From: Falsiruegeria litorea R37
GTDB lineage: Bacteria > Pseudomonadota > Alphaproteobacteria > Rhodobacterales > Rhodobacteraceae
Direction of reading: 5' to 3'
Assembly (NCBI RefSeq): GCF_900172225.1
Contig: NZ_FWFO01000001.1
Span: 1,984,001-2,048,000 of the forward strand
Length of the DNA: 64,000 nucleotides
Under the pieces are notes generated by a model. It saw only the letters and a list, made by a program, of their open reading frames with translations. It made no database searches and was not told where the DNA came from. Of the stretch, positions 55,410 through 64,000 are shown in pieces. Every line of letters begins with the position of its first letter. The stretch's first letter is position 1. The translations under genes were made by a program, and so were the position numbers.

Positions 55410-56755
55410 TCCCGCCCAAACCGCCCGCGCGACCAGACAAGGTGTCGCTGACCCGCTATCTGCGCATGTTCAGGCAGGATATCCTGTCAGCGCAACCGGC
55501 CCGCCTTTATCGGGCCTGGATGGCCGAGTTCAAGACGCCGTTCTTCCGGTCGTTTCTGATGAACCAGCCTGAACTGGTGGACGAGGTGTTGAAACAGCGC
55601 CCCGATGATTTTCCTAAGTCCAGCCGGATCAGCGAGGGGCTGCGCCCTTTGTTAGGCGACTCTGTCTTCCTGACCAATGGCGACACCTGGAAGCGCCAGC
55701 GCCGTATCATCGACCCCGCTTTCGAAGGTGGACGTCTGCGCGACACATTTCCGGCGATGTGGGACGCAGCAGATGCCTGCGTTGCCCGGATGCAGGCGCA
55801 TGTGGATCAGATGGTGGAAATCGAAGAGATCACCAGCCATGCCGCCGCTGATGTGATCTTTCGCACGCTGTTTTCACTGCCGATCGAACATGAAGTGGCC
55901 GCCGAGGTGTTCCACCAGTTCCGTGCCTATCAGAGGGAACAGCCGATCCTGAATATTGCGGCCTTTGTGCCGCTCCCGCGTTGGATGCCCCGGTTCCATT
56001 CGCGCAAAACCAAGGCGACCGCCAAGACGATCCGCAATTTGATCACACAGCTTACAACCGAACGCATGGCGCAGATCAAGGATGGCACCGCGCCCGATGA
56101 TCTCGCGACCAAGATCATGACGACCGTTGATCCGCAGACAGGTGAGCGGTTCAGCACGCAGGAAATGGTCGATCAGGTCGCAATCTTTTTCCTGGCCGGT
56201 CACGAGACCAGCGCCTCGGCACTGGCCTGGACGCTGTACCTGATGGCGCTTTACCCCGAGTGGCAGGAGAAACTGGCAGCAGAAGCGCAGGTGTTGGCCG
56301 CGCCCGAGTTTTCGGTGATGTCAAAGCTCAAGCTCAGCCGGGATGTGTTCCGCGAGGCGCTGCGCCTGTATCCGCCCGTTCCGATGATGGTGCGTCAGGC
56401 CACGTGCCCCGAGCGGTTCCGCGACCGGGCTGTGCCAAAGGGTTCGCAAATCGTGCTCAGCCCCTGGCATCTGCACCGACACGAGCGGCTGTGGGACAAC
56501 CCCGACGGATTCGATCCGACCCGTTGGGCCACGGAGAACGGCAAGAAGTGCCAGCGCGAGGCCTATATGCCGTTTTCGGCGGGCGCGCGCGTCTGTACGG
56601 GCGCGGGCTTTGCCATGGTCGAGGGGCCACTGATCCTGTCGATGATCCTGCGGACTCATCGCGTGGAGCGGATCGACGGGCGCGATCCGGTTCCGGTGGC
56701 GCATCTGACCGTGCGATCAAAAGACGGCATCTGGCTGCGTCTTGTCCGGCGCTAA
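55406..56755 (+). CDS. Cytochrome P450
   Basis: A 449-residue soluble heme monooxygenase. It has the I-helix FLAGHETSASALAW near residue 266, the ExxR motif EALRL near 317, PERF and the heme loop FSAGARVCTGAG with the Cys ligand near residue 397. It has no membrane anchor. The reductase partner is not next to it. It is coupled to the upstream hydrolase-like gene. The substrate could be a lipid or terpenoid, but the sequence does not tell. Confidence 0.94.
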   Translation: MIPPKPPARPDKVSLTRYLRMFRQDILSAQPARLYRAWMAEFKTPFFRSFLMNQPELVDEVLKQRPDDFPKSSRISEGLRPLLGDSVFLTNGDTWKRQRRIIDPAFEGGRLRDTFPAMWDAADACVARMQAHVDQMVEIEEITSHAAADVIFRTLFSLPIEHEVAAEVFHQFRAYQREQPILNIAAFVPLPRWMPRFHSRKTKATAKTIRNLITQLTTERMAQIKDGTAPDDLATKIMTTVDPQTGERFSTQEMVDQVAIFFLAGHETSASALAWTLYLMALYPEWQEKLAAEAQVLAAPEFSVMSKLKLSRDVFREALRLYPPVPMMVRQATCPERFRDRAVPKGSQIVLSPWHLHRHERLWDNPDGFDPTRWATENGKKCQREAYMPFSAGARVCTGAGFAMVEGPLILSMILRTHRVERIDGRDPVPVAHLTVRSKDGIWLRLVRR

Positions 56756-56824
56756 CAATCTACCATCCCGTAATCGCTTGCTGTATGCGGAGCTGGACAA
56801 GGAATCATTTTACGGGAAAGAGAT

Positions 56825-57706
56825 ATGTCCAAGGCAGAACAGCGCGAACAGATGGCCAACGGCGCAGGTTTCATCGCGGCACTCGACCAGAGCGGCGGCT
56901 CGACCCCCAAGGCGCTGGCGCTCTATGGCGTTGATGCGGCGCAATACGGATCCGAAGAAGAAATGTTCGCCGAGATCCAGAACATGCGCGCCCGCATCAT
57001 CCTGTCGGACGACTTTGACAAGAACAAGGTGATCGGCGCGATCCTGTTCGAACGCACCTTGGGTGAGCAGATCAACGGCAAATCCGTGGCCGATTTCATC
57101 TGGTCCGAAAAAGGCGTCGTGCCGTTCTTGAAGATCGACAAAGGTCTGGAAGATGAGGCCAACGGCGTTCAGATGATGAAGCCGATCCCGGGTCTGGCAG
57201 ACACTCTGGCGAAGGCTGACGGCGTTTTCGGCACCAAGGAGCGCTCGGTCATCCACGAGGCCAACGCCGAAGGGATTGCCGCTGTTGTGGCGCAGCAATT
57301 CGATGTCGCGCGTGAGGTTATCGCAGCGGGCATGGTTCCGATTGTGGAACCCGAGGTCAACATCCACTCGGCAACCAAGTCTGAGGCCGAGGCGATCCTG
57401 AAAGCCGAGATCCTGAAGAACCTGGACACGCTTGAGGACGGTCAGGACGTGATGCTGAAGCTGACCATCCCGTCCGAGGCAAACCTTTATGACGCTCTGG
57501 CTGATCATGCCCGCGTTGTGCGTGTTGTTGCACTGTCGGGTGGCTATTCGACAGAAGACGCCTGCGCCAAGCTGGCCGAAAATGGCAAGATGATCGCCTC
57601 CTTCTCGCGTGCGCTGACCGAAGGTCTGTCCAAACAGCAGTCGGATGACGAATTCAACGCAGCCCTGGGCAGCAACATCGACAAGATCTATCGCGCGTCG
57701 ATTTGA
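56825..57706 (+). CDS. fda: Fructose-bisphosphate aldolase, class I
   Basis: The 293-residue enzyme cleaves or forms fructose 1,6-bisphosphate by a Schiff base. It has ALDQSGGSTPKALALYG near the N-terminus, KIDKGLEDE, IVEPEVNI and the Lys in VMLKLTIPSE as candidate Schiff-base residue, then VVALSGGYS. ATG 56825 with GGGAAAGAG upstream. It is the short bacterial class I form found in many Rhodobacteraceae (recalled). A strong bidirectional terminator follows. Confidence 0.94.
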   Translation: MSKAEQREQMANGAGFIAALDQSGGSTPKALALYGVDAAQYGSEEEMFAEIQNMRARIILSDDFDKNKVIGAILFERTLGEQINGKSVADFIWSEKGVVPFLKIDKGLEDEANGVQMMKPIPGLADTLAKADGVFGTKERSVIHEANAEGIAAVVAQQFDVAREVIAAGMVPIVEPEVNIHSATKSEAEAILKAEILKNLDTLEDGQDVMLKLTIPSEANLYDALADHARVVRVVALSGGYSTEDACAKLAENGKMIASFSRALTEGLSKQQSDDEFNAALGSNIDKIYRASI

Positions 57707-57725
57707 TCTGTTTGATATGATTAGC

Positions 57726-57757
57726 AAAAAGCCGCTCCCAAAAGGGGGCGGCTTTTT
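57726..57757. terminator. Bidirectional terminator between fda and tag
   Basis: AAAAAGCCGC and GCGGCTTTTT form a stem around CCAAAAGG-like bases (57726-57756). It serves both convergent genes. Confidence 0.9.
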
Positions 57758-58366
57758 CTATTCGGGCTTGCTGAACTCATCGCGCAGCTTTGCTGCTTTT
57801 TCGCGCATAACGCAGCCATGAGCATGATCATTGACCAACCCCATGGCCTGCATGAATGCAAAGACGGTGGTGGGGCCCACGAATTTCCACCCGCGTTTTT
57901 TCAAATCCTTGGACATCGCGGTTGAGGCAGGGATGATGCTGGCAGTCTGCGGTTCGGGCAGATCCTTGGGATCAGGTTCATGGGACCAGACATAAGCAGC
58001 CAATGAGCCATGTTCAGCCACCAGTTCTTGCGCGCGCTTGGCGTTGTTGATCACGGCCTCGATCTTGCCGCGATGGCGGATGATGCCCGCGTCTTGCAAC
58101 AATCGCTGTACGTCGCTGTCGTCGAACTTGGCCATCTTGTTGAAATCGAACCCGGCAAAAGCCGCGCGAAAGTTCTCGCGTTTGGCCAGGATCGCCCGCC
58201 AGCTAAGGCCGGATTGAAAGCTTTCCAGGCACAGTTTTTCGAACAAGCGTTGATCGTCTTGGACCGGGTAGCCCCATTCGGTATCGTGATAGTCAAAGAA
58301 TTCAGGCGCAGAACCGCACCAACGACAGCGCGGTTTATCATCGGGGCCAGGAACAGTTTCAGTCAT
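57758..58366 (-). CDS. tag: DNA-3-methyladenine glycosylase I
   Basis: A 202-residue DNA repair enzyme that removes 3-methyladenine. It has CRWCG at the N-terminus and HAHGCVM near the C-terminus (zinc ligands), HDTEWGYPVQDDQRLFEKL, ESFQSGLSWRAIL and FVGPTTVFAFMQAMGLVNDH. The start ATG 58366 overlaps the YciI gene stop by 4 bases. It is the last gene of the fumC operon. Confidence 0.95.
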   Translation of the reverse strand: MTETVPGPDDKPRCRWCGSAPEFFDYHDTEWGYPVQDDQRLFEKLCLESFQSGLSWRAILAKRENFRAAFAGFDFNKMAKFDDSDVQRLLQDAGIIRHRGKIEAVINNAKRAQELVAEHGSLAAYVWSHEPDPKDLPEPQTASIIPASTAMSKDLKKRGWKFVGPTTVFAFMQAMGLVNDHAHGCVMREKAAKLRDEFSKPE

Positions 58367-58662
58367 TGGTTTCCTTGCGGGATCAAATGGCGCATAGCAT
58401 CGCTGGCGACGCTGGGGCTCATTTCCAGAATCTCGGGTTGCGCGACACCGTGGATGACAAAGGGGTCCCGAGCAACTCGGGCCTCAATCTCATCCCGAGT
58501 GGCATTTTGGGTCAGAATGGCACCCCCCACATCCGCAAGCCGCCCTGCGAGGTCGAACACGCCATCTTCGAAACCCTGCGAAAGCCAGGCCTTGTGCTCG
58601 GTGAAATGACCCTCGGCCAAATGGCCTTTGTTCTTGGTCAGTCGCAGAATTATTATGAACAT
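58363..58662 (-). CDS. YciI-family protein
   Basis: A 99-residue protein with the dimeric alpha/beta-barrel YciI fold (FIIILRLTKNKGHL, HKAWLSQGFEDGVFDLAGRL, ATRDEIEARVARDPFVIHGVA with the conserved DPF). The biochemical role of most YciI proteins is unknown. The start codon has a weak SD. It overlaps the tag start and lies 3 bases after the RHH gene stop. Confidence 0.88.
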   Translation of the reverse strand: MFIIILRLTKNKGHLAEGHFTEHKAWLSQGFEDGVFDLAGRLADVGGAILTQNATRDEIEARVARDPFVIHGVAQPEILEMSPSVASDAMRHLIPQGNQ

Positions 58663-58665
58663 GAC

Positions 58666-58914
58666 TTAACTGTACGGAGCCTTGTCGGACTTGTCCTGGG
58701 CATTTTTGTACCAGTTCAGAACAAATACGCGGATTGCAGACGCCAGCCCGGTTTCGGGATCACGCATGACATCAATTTCTGCGGCTAAAACGTTGATAGG
58801 AAGGTGTTTGGCATTGGCAATATCGCGAAATGCCAGCCAAAATTCATCTTCCAGAGACACCGAAGTCCGGTGTCCCTTGAGCGTAAGTGACCTTTTGATC
58901 GGCGGGCCGCTCAT
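58666..58914 (-). CDS. Ribbon-helix-helix domain protein
   Basis: An 82-residue protein of the RHH_4 family: IKRSLTLKGHRTSVSLEDEFWLAFRDIA is the ribbon and first helix, with LPINVLAAEID and a C-terminal IRVFVLNWYK. RHH proteins bind DNA as dimers, so it may regulate a nearby operon. It overlaps the DUF4169 gene by 4 bases. No toxin partner lies next to it. The order fumC-DUF4169-RHH recurs in Rhodobacterales (recalled). Confidence 0.88.
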   Translation of the reverse strand: MSGPPIKRSLTLKGHRTSVSLEDEFWLAFRDIANAKHLPINVLAAEIDVMRDPETGLASAIRVFVLNWYKNAQDKSDKAPYS

Positions 58915-59087
58915 TCGTCTGCCTTGTGCCCGTCCAAATTTCGCGCGGCCTTGTCTGCTCTCGCACGTTCAAGGTCTTTTTCAGCCTTGGTGCGTCCAAA
59001 CTTGACGGCGTTCTGGTCAGCGCGGGCCTTTCTCTCGGCCCGCGCTTTTTCTTTTCGAAACCGGTTCAGGTTGACCGGTTCAGCCAT
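58911..59087 (-). CDS. DUF4169 family small protein
   Basis: A 58-residue, very basic helical protein (LNRFRKEKARAERKARADQNAVKFGRTKAEKDLERARADKAARNLDGHK pattern). The ATG at 59087 uses the first base of the fumC stop (overlap of one base), and its stop overlaps the RHH start by 4 bases. It is coupled to both. The function is unknown. Confidence 0.85.
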   Translation of the reverse strand: MAEPVNLNRFRKEKARAERKARADQNAVKFGRTKAEKDLERARADKAARNLDGHKADE

Positions 59088-60481
59088 CAGTCCTTGGGCC
59101 CGATCATCTGCTCAGGCCGAACAACCGCGTCAAACGTCGCCTCGTCTACAAAGCCAAGCGCGATGGCTTCTTCTTTCAGCGTGGTGCCGTTCTTGTGCGC
59201 GGTCTTGGCAACCTTTGTGGCGTTGTCATAGCCGATGGTCGGCGCCAGAGCTGTCACCAGCATCAGCGATTCCTTCATCAGCTTGTCGATGCGCGGCTCG
59301 TTGGCCTGAATGCCAAGCAGCATCCGCTCGGTAAAGCTGTCGGCGACGTCACCCAACAGCTGCATGGATTGCAGCAGGTTGTACGACATCATCGGGTTGT
59401 AGACGTTCAGCTCGAAGTGGCCTTGCGATCCAGCAAATGTCATCGCGGCATTGTTGCCCATGACGTGGGCGGCGACTTGGGTCATTGCTTCGGCCTGGGT
59501 CGGGTTCACTTTGCCCGGCATGATCGACGAGCCCGGCTCGTTCTCGGGCAGGATCAGTTCGCCAAGACCCGAACGCGGGCCAGAGCCCAGGAAGCGGATG
59601 TCGTTGGCGATCTTGTACATCGAGCCCGCAACTGTGGCCAAAGCGCCTGACATGAAGACCATGGCGTCATGCGCGGCCAATGCTTCGAACTTGTTGGGCG
59701 CAGTGACAAAGGGCAGTCCGGTGATTTCGGCCATGTTTGCAGCGACAGTCTCGCCCCAACCCTTTTGCGTATTCAGACCGGTGCCGACGGCTGTGCCGCC
59801 TTGTGCCAGCTCATAAATGCCGGGCAGGGCGGCTTCGACACGGGCGATGCCCTGACGGATCTGATGCGCATAACCGCCAAATTCCTGACCCAGGGTCAGC
59901 GGGGTCGCGTCCTGAGTGTGCGTCCGGCCGATCTTGATGATGTCCTTGAACTCTTCAGACTTCTGCTCCAGCCCTTCGGCCAGCTTCGTCAGGCCCGGCA
60001 GCAGCACGTCGCGAACGGTCATCGCAGCGGCAATGTGCATCGCGGTGGGGAAGGTGTCGTTCGACGACTGACCCATGTTGCAGTGATCGTTGGGGTGCAC
60101 CGGGTCCTTGGAACCGATGACGCCGCCCATGATTTCGATCGCGCGGTTGGCGATCACCTCGTTCGAGTTCATGTTCGATTGCGTACCCGAACCGGTCTGC
60201 CAGACAACCAGCGGGAAGTTGTCGTCAAACTTGCCTTCGAACACTTCGCCCGCGGCTTGGATCACGGCATCCGCGATCTTGGCGTCCAGCTTGCTCGATT
60301 CCTTGTTGGCCATCGCACAGGCCTTTTTGATCACGCCAAGCGCGCGCACGATGGCGACGGGCTGTTTTTCCCAACCAATGGGGAAGTTCATGATCGAACG
60401 CTGTGTCTGCGCGCCCCAGTACTTGTCTGTGGGGACCTCCAGCGGGCCAAAGCTGTCGGTTTCGGTGCGGGTATCGGACAT
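59087..60481 (-). CDS. fumC: Fumarate hydratase, class II
   Basis: The 464-residue TCA-cycle enzyme interconverts fumarate and malate without an iron-sulfur cluster. It has [24 protein letters not shown], the [14 protein letters not shown] active-site loop, [17 protein letters not shown] and the signature [14 protein letters not shown] 60481 has CGGAGTG before it. It heads the group fumC-DUF4169-RHH-YciI-tag, with overlaps or tiny gaps throughout. Confidence 0.97.
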   Translation of the reverse strand: MSDTRTETDSFGPLEVPTDKYWGAQTQRSIMNFPIGWEKQPVAIVRALGVIKKACAMANKESSKLDAKIADAVIQAAGEVFEGKFDDNFPLVVWQTGSGTQSNMNSNEVIANRAIEIMGGVIGSKDPVHPNDHCNMGQSSNDTFPTAMHIAAAMTVRDVLLPGLTKLAEGLEQKSEEFKDIIKIGRTHTQDATPLTLGQEFGGYAHQIRQGIARVEAALPGIYELAQGGTAVGTGLNTQKGWGETVAANMAEITGLPFVTAPNKFEALAAHDAMVFMSGALATVAGSMYKIANDIRFLGSGPRSGLGELILPENEPGSSIMPGKVNPTQAEAMTQVAAHVMGNNAAMTFAGSQGHFELNVYNPMMSYNLLQSMQLLGDVADSFTERMLLGIQANEPRIDKLMKESLMLVTALAPTIGYDNATKVAKTAHKNGTTLKEEAIALGFVDEATFDAVVRPEQMIGPKD

Positions 60482-60697
60482 GTATTCACTCCGGTTGGTA
60501 TGCGTTAGTATGCCGTTTAGCCAAGGCAGCCCATTCGCGCAATTGGCCAGTTGCGCGCAGCATAAATCCAACGCCCGCCAAGGTATAGTCGCCGATCGCG
60601 TTCATTTTTCCGCGCGCAGTGTGAACTGGGCCATTGTTCCCCGGTCGGCGCGGGTTAGAATGAGGTCGAGAGCTTTATTCCCGCGAAAGGACATTTG

Positions 60698-61261
60698 ATG
60701 CGCACCCCAAGCTTGAGACCGATGAGGCCCGCGATTTGGGTGTTGGCGTCTGCACTTGTCCTGATGTTGACCGGGATCGTGTATGCCAGCACAACTCTGA
60801 TTGAACCTTTTGTTGGCGAATACAAAGGGTCAGCCGAGATTGTTAATGCAGATGGATCGAGCGCACCGCGTGACATGAGCGTCGAAATCGGCAAGACCAA
60901 GGACGGGTTCAACGTCACCTGGAGCTCGACCACCTACAAGCCGGACGGGCGCACCAAGGAGAAATCCTATTCCGTTGATTTTCTGTCAACGGATCGCGCT
61001 GGTGTCTTCTCTGCGGCGATGAAACGCAACGTGTTTGGGCATGCCACACAACTCGACCCGATGAAGGGTGAGCCCTATGTGTGGGGGCAGATCGTGGGTG
61101 ACACATTGACCGTGTACAACCTGTTCATCGATGCCACGGGCGGATATGAGTTGCAGCAATTTGACCGTACAATCACCGAAGGCGGACTGACGCTCGAATT
61201 TTCGCGTTTGAGCAACGGGAAAGAAGCGCGGACGGTCGAAACGTTCTTGGAAAAGCAATAG
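60698..61261 (+). CDS. Secreted or lipid-bound hypothetical protein
   Basis: A 187-residue protein with an N-terminal hydrophobic helix (IWVLASALVLMLTGIVYAS) that acts as a signal or anchor. The mature part is beta-rich (FVGEYKGSAEIVNADG, KDGFNVTWSSTTYKPDG, GDTLTVYNLFIDATGGYELQQFDRTI). I do not recognise the family. ATG 60698 has AAAGGA upstream. It lies opposite the fumC operon and ends before a terminator that also faces sspB. Confidence 0.6.
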   Translation: MRTPSLRPMRPAIWVLASALVLMLTGIVYASTTLIEPFVGEYKGSAEIVNADGSSAPRDMSVEIGKTKDGFNVTWSSTTYKPDGRTKEKSYSVDFLSTDRAGVFSAAMKRNVFGHATQLDPMKGEPYVWGQIVGDTLTVYNLFIDATGGYELQQFDRTITEGGLTLEFSRLSNGKEARTVETFLEKQ

Positions 61262-61275
61262 AACCAAACAAAGAA

Positions 61276-61298
61276 GCGCCCGCAATCGACGGGCGTTT
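61276..61298. terminator. Terminator between secreted-protein gene and sspB
   Basis: CGCCCG and CGGGCG (61278-61295) form a short stem with flanking GCTT/TTTC bases; TTTCACTGTTTC follows on the plus strand. Confidence 0.6.
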
Positions 61299-61318
61299 CA
61301 CTGTTTCATTTCAAAGCG

Positions 61319-61789
61319 TTACTTTCGGAAGCTGTCCAAAGAGACCACCTCGGCGTCCTGAGGCGTGTCGTCTTCCGCTTCTTCCACCATATTGGCCTCG
61401 ACCACTATGGGTTTTCCTTCGTCCTCTTCGTCGGCTTCTCCGGTTTCGAACCGCAGACCAAATTCGACAGATGGGTCCACAAAGGTCTTGATTGCGTCAT
61501 AGGGGATATAAAGCGGCTCTGGCGCATCACCAAAGTTCAGCGTGATCGCAAACCCCTCGTCCCCTACATCCAGGTTCTCGAACCAATGCTGCATTACGAC
61601 CGTCATCTCGCCCGGATAGCGATCAGACAGCCAATCAGCTAATTCCGCATCTGGATGCGAGGTGTCGAAAGTGATGAAAAAGTGGTGTGCACCAGGCAGG
61701 CCATGCTGGGCGACGTCTTTCAAAACAGTCTTGATCAGACCGCGCATCGCCGTGTGCATGAGGTTCCCATAGTCGATGTCCCGAGACAT
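61319..61789 (-). CDS. sspB: ClpXP adaptor SspB (alpha type)
   Basis: A 156-residue protein that brings ssrA-tagged substrates to ClpXP. The N-terminal domain (IDYGNLMHTAMRGLIKTVL, HHFFITFDTSHPDAELADWL) is the alpha-proteobacterial SspB fold. An acidic linker (EADEEDEGK...) leads to a ClpX-binding tail ending VVSLDSFRK. The gene stands near fumC, as in other Rhodobacterales (recalled). Confidence 0.92.
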   Translation of the reverse strand: MSRDIDYGNLMHTAMRGLIKTVLKDVAQHGLPGAHHFFITFDTSHPDAELADWLSDRYPGEMTVVMQHWFENLDVGDEGFAITLNFGDAPEPLYIPYDAIKTFVDPSVEFGLRFETGEADEEDEGKPIVVEANMVEEAEDDTPQDAEVVSLDSFRK

Positions 61790-61866
61790 GTCATTCCCTC
61801 AAAAAGTCTTCCCCTCACCATAGTAGATTCGGAGGGAAACAAAAGAGCAGCTGGCCTACAAAATGT

Positions 61867-63114
61867 TCAAACCAAATGAGCCGCTGCACCCAAACCCGCC
61901 ATCATGAGCAAAGTCTCACCCAATCCACGTTTCAAGCCCAGCATCCAGATCGCGGCGATCATACAGAAGATGCCCGCCGTCGGATCAAATGAGGGCCAAT
62001 TGGGCACCGGCATAGAAAAGACACCAACCGAACGTTGAGATACATCGGCAAAGAGCACATGCAGGGCAAACCAGACCGACAGGTTTAGAATGATACCCAC
62101 AACTGTTGCCGTGATTGCCTGAAGCGCAGCAGCCAGGCGTGGGCGGGCGGCGATGTGATCCAGATAAGGTGCGGCTAGGAAAATCCACAGAAAACAGGGC
62201 ACAAAAGTCGCCCAAAGCGCGACAATCCCGGCGGCGATGGCGAGCGGCGCGCCGCCCTGCAATTGACCGGTCAGCATGGCAACAAACTGTGTTACCAGGA
62301 TCAGCGGGCCGGGCGTGGTCTCGGCCAGACCAAGCGCGTCGATCATCTGGTCGGTGCCGATCCAGCCGAACTGATCCACGATGGTTTGGGTCATATAGGC
62401 CAGAACCGCGTAAGCCCCGCCAAAGGTCACCACCGCCAGTTTTGCAAAGAACCAGCCAATGTCAGCCAACAAGGTCTGTTCGGACATCGACAGCACCAGC
62501 AAGGGCAACAGCCACAATCCGCCCCAAAGCAGTGCGGTTTTCAGTGTCGCGCCTATGTCCACTTTGGGAAGTGGCGGCGTTGTGCCGGTTTGCGCGGTTG
62601 CAAAGCCCCAAAGCGCTGCGGATGCAATGATCAGGGGGAAGGGCAGGTTCAGGGCAAAGATCGCAAGAAAGCCAAGCCCCGCCAACACCCAAGAGCTGCG
62701 CCCCTTGAGCGCCTTGCGGGACAGGTTGCGCAAAGCCTGCAGGACAATGACGATCACTGCGGCCTTGATGCCCAGAAACATCGATTGGACCAGTGGAAGA
62801 TCCCCGAACTGGGCGTAAAGCCCAACCAAAAGCGCAATGACACAGGCACCCGGCAGGACAAACAGCCCGCCAGCCAGCAAACCGCCGCCCACACCGCGCA
62901 ACCGCCAGCCCGAATATGTGGCCAGCTGCATCGCCTCGGGCCCGGGCAACAGCATGCACAGCGACAGGGCGCGCAGATAGGTTTCCTCGTCCAGCCAGGG
63001 GCGAACCTCGACCAGTTCCCTGTGCATCAGAGCGATCTGTGCGGCGGGCCCCCCAAAGGACAACAGCCCGATGCGGCCAAAGACACGGGTCATTTCAGAA
63101 TAGCTGGGGGTCAT
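61867..63114 (-). CDS. chrA: Chromate transporter ChrA, two-domain
   Basis: A 415-residue membrane protein with two homologous CHR domains and about ten helices. The N-terminal domain has IGLLSFGGPAAQIALMHRELVE and LPGPEAMQLATY; the C-terminal domain has VVTFGGAYAVLAYM and ETTPGPLILVTQFVAML. ChrA exports chromate using the membrane potential. ATG 63114 overlaps the stop of the upstream rhodanese-ChrB gene by 4 bases. Confidence 0.92.
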   Translation of the reverse strand: MTPSYSEMTRVFGRIGLLSFGGPAAQIALMHRELVEVRPWLDEETYLRALSLCMLLPGPEAMQLATYSGWRLRGVGGGLLAGGLFVLPGACVIALLVGLYAQFGDLPLVQSMFLGIKAAVIVIVLQALRNLSRKALKGRSSWVLAGLGFLAIFALNLPFPLIIASAALWGFATAQTGTTPPLPKVDIGATLKTALLWGGLWLLPLLVLSMSEQTLLADIGWFFAKLAVVTFGGAYAVLAYMTQTIVDQFGWIGTDQMIDALGLAETTPGPLILVTQFVAMLTGQLQGGAPLAIAAGIVALWATFVPCFLWIFLAAPYLDHIAARPRLAAALQAITATVVGIILNLSVWFALHVLFADVSQRSVGVFSMPVPNWPSFDPTAGIFCMIAAIWMLGLKRGLGETLLMMAGLGAAAHLV

Positions 63115-63926
63115 GCGCCGTGCCCTTCGGACCAGCTGTGTTGTTCGCTCTGGCCATCTCGGGCCCAACGATAAAGAGCATCATATAGGATCATCCCGGC
63201 CTCAAGCTGGGCCAGATCGGATTTATGTGCCCGCGACAGGCCGACCGAGATCGCGAGCAGGCCAGCCGCCTGCGGGGCCAGATCGTGCCGGTCCGTGTCG
63301 GCGGCGCGGACAACGGTCGCCATCTGCTCCAGTGCAGGTGTGTGGAGCCCGAACCCGCGAACCATCGCATCAAAGGTGCAAAACTCATCCACATGGGTCC
63401 AGGGGGCATCAATGGTGTCAAAGGCGGTTGCCCCAAAGCGTTCGGCAACGGCTGCAACCTCGGACGAAGGCACAAAGAGGAACCGGGCGGTTGGATCGAC
63501 AAACCGGCGGATCAGCCAGGCACAGGCGATACGATCCACCTTTGGCCGGTGCCGAGTTACCCAGGTGCTTGGGCCTTGGTCTGTGGCGTCCGGCAGAACC
63601 GAAGGGTCCAGTCGTGGCAATCCAGCGTCGCGCCAGGCAAACATCCCGCCTTCCAGAACCTGGGCTTGCACCCCTTCACACCGCAGGGCCGCTGCAGCGC
63701 CGTGGCTGAGTTTCAGCCCCTTCTGGCAGACAATGATGACCTCTTTGTCGCGCAAGCCCCCGCTCAGGGTTTGCACCTGATCATGGGGGCGGCGTATCGA
63801 GGTTGGGATGAGACAAGGGTCGTCGTCAAAGTCCGCGTCGATACGCACATCCAGGATCACCGGGCAGTCGGGTGTTCCGATCCGACGCATGAGAATGTTG
63901 GCAGGGACAGAGTTAAAGGCAGGCAT
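63111..63926 (-). CDS. Rhodanese-ChrB fusion, chromate resistance protein
   Basis: A 271-residue protein. The N-terminal half is a rhodanese domain with the active Cys in VIIVCQKGLKLSHG near residue 67. The C-terminal half is the ChrB chromate-resistance domain (STWVTRHRPKVDRIACAWLIRRF, RFLFVPSSEVAAVAERFGATAFD). ChrB acts as a sensor or regulator of chrA. ATG 63926 has AAGGATG upstream. The pair is probably one transcript; bases 63927-64000 show no gene to me. Confidence 0.88.
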   Translation of the reverse strand: MPAFNSVPANILMRRIGTPDCPVILDVRIDADFDDDPCLIPTSIRRPHDQVQTLSGGLRDKEVIIVCQKGLKLSHGAAAALRCEGVQAQVLEGGMFAWRDAGLPRLDPSVLPDATDQGPSTWVTRHRPKVDRIACAWLIRRFVDPTARFLFVPSSEVAAVAERFGATAFDTIDAPWTHVDEFCTFDAMVRGFGLHTPALEQMATVVRAADTDRHDLAPQAAGLLAISVGLSRAHKSDLAQLEAGMILYDALYRWARDGQSEQHSWSEGHGA

Positions 63927-64000
63927 GTCGGCATCCTTCCGCTTTGGTACAGCAAAGAATGCGAAACTTGGGCCTGGGCCTGACGGGGCGTTCGCACGTT

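Noticed and set aside
1-64000. tRNA, rRNA, CRISPR arrays, transposases and integrases
   Set aside because: I looked for tRNA T-arm consensus in gaps, spaced direct repeats and transposase or integrase motifs and found none that I could support.

Overview
The window is a continuous, gene-dense stretch of an alphaproteobacterial chromosome, most likely a Rhodobacteraceae of the Roseobacter group (Ruegeria-like). Supporting signs are a CckA-type hybrid kinase, an alphaproteobacterial GAAC-N7-GAAC SOS box before recA, SspB-alpha, the F1-ATPase zeta inhibitor (DUF1476), a DUF4169/RHH operon behind fumC, RNase E with a long acidic insert in its S1 domain, betaine-homocysteine methyltransferase, and an endolysin-holin pair of the kind used by Rhodobacterales gene transfer agents. 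I found no rRNA, tRNA, CRISPR array, insertion sequence or integrase. The DNA is GC-rich throughout; only the gene at 52108-52704 looks clearly poorer in GC.

Layout. 1-7.2 kb: 3' end of cckA, a sulfotransferase-like gene, recA with SOS box, alaS, a DUF1330 gene, a methyltransferase and a secreted protein. 7.2-11.6 kb: an L,D-transpeptidase, mmsA with a divergent LysR regulator, a CBS-domain protein and coaD. 11.7-18.3 kb: a CHASE4-type adenylate cyclase, a conserved 47-residue protein, gap with a paired operator-like element, a DUF808 membrane protein, a beta-helix protein and a TesB-like thioesterase. 18.4-25.3 kb: tkt, a coiled-coil gene coupled to zapA, the bolA-X-grxD iron-sulfur cluster and purL. 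25.4-30 kb: an Omp85-type barrel and a large MscS channel, a possible small RNA and a LysR regulator. 30.2-36.6 kb: fused indolepyruvate ferredoxin oxidoreductase, a PlsC-like acyltransferase, murI and argC.

36.6-40.9 kb holds cytochrome c maturation genes (ccmE, ccmF, ccmH) with a phage/GTA-type endolysin and holin placed between ccmE and ccmF. 40.9-45.2 kb: a PaaG-like enoyl-CoA hydratase, bmt, the ATPase zeta subunit and purC-purS-purQ. 45.2-48.3 kb: dctB-dctD, in which DctD has lost the GAFTGA loop. 48.3-52 kb: a long structured leader with a possible small ORF, then rne. 52.1-57.7 kb: a HEPN-like orphan, tusA and ccdA divergent, an alpha/beta-hydrolase-like gene coupled to a cytochrome P450, and class I fructose-bisphosphate aldolase. 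57.8-63.9 kb, minus strand: fumC-DUF4169-RHH-YciI-tag with overlapping ends, sspB, and a chromate-resistance pair (rhodanese-ChrB fusion and ChrA).

Most of the window is core metabolism and housekeeping. The unusual parts are the lysis pair inside the ccm cluster, the altered DctD, a four-copy family of hairpin-plus-tail repeats, inverted repeats sitting directly before Shine-Dalgarno sequences, the rne leader, and the HEPN-like orphan. I did not see a clearly new multi-gene system.
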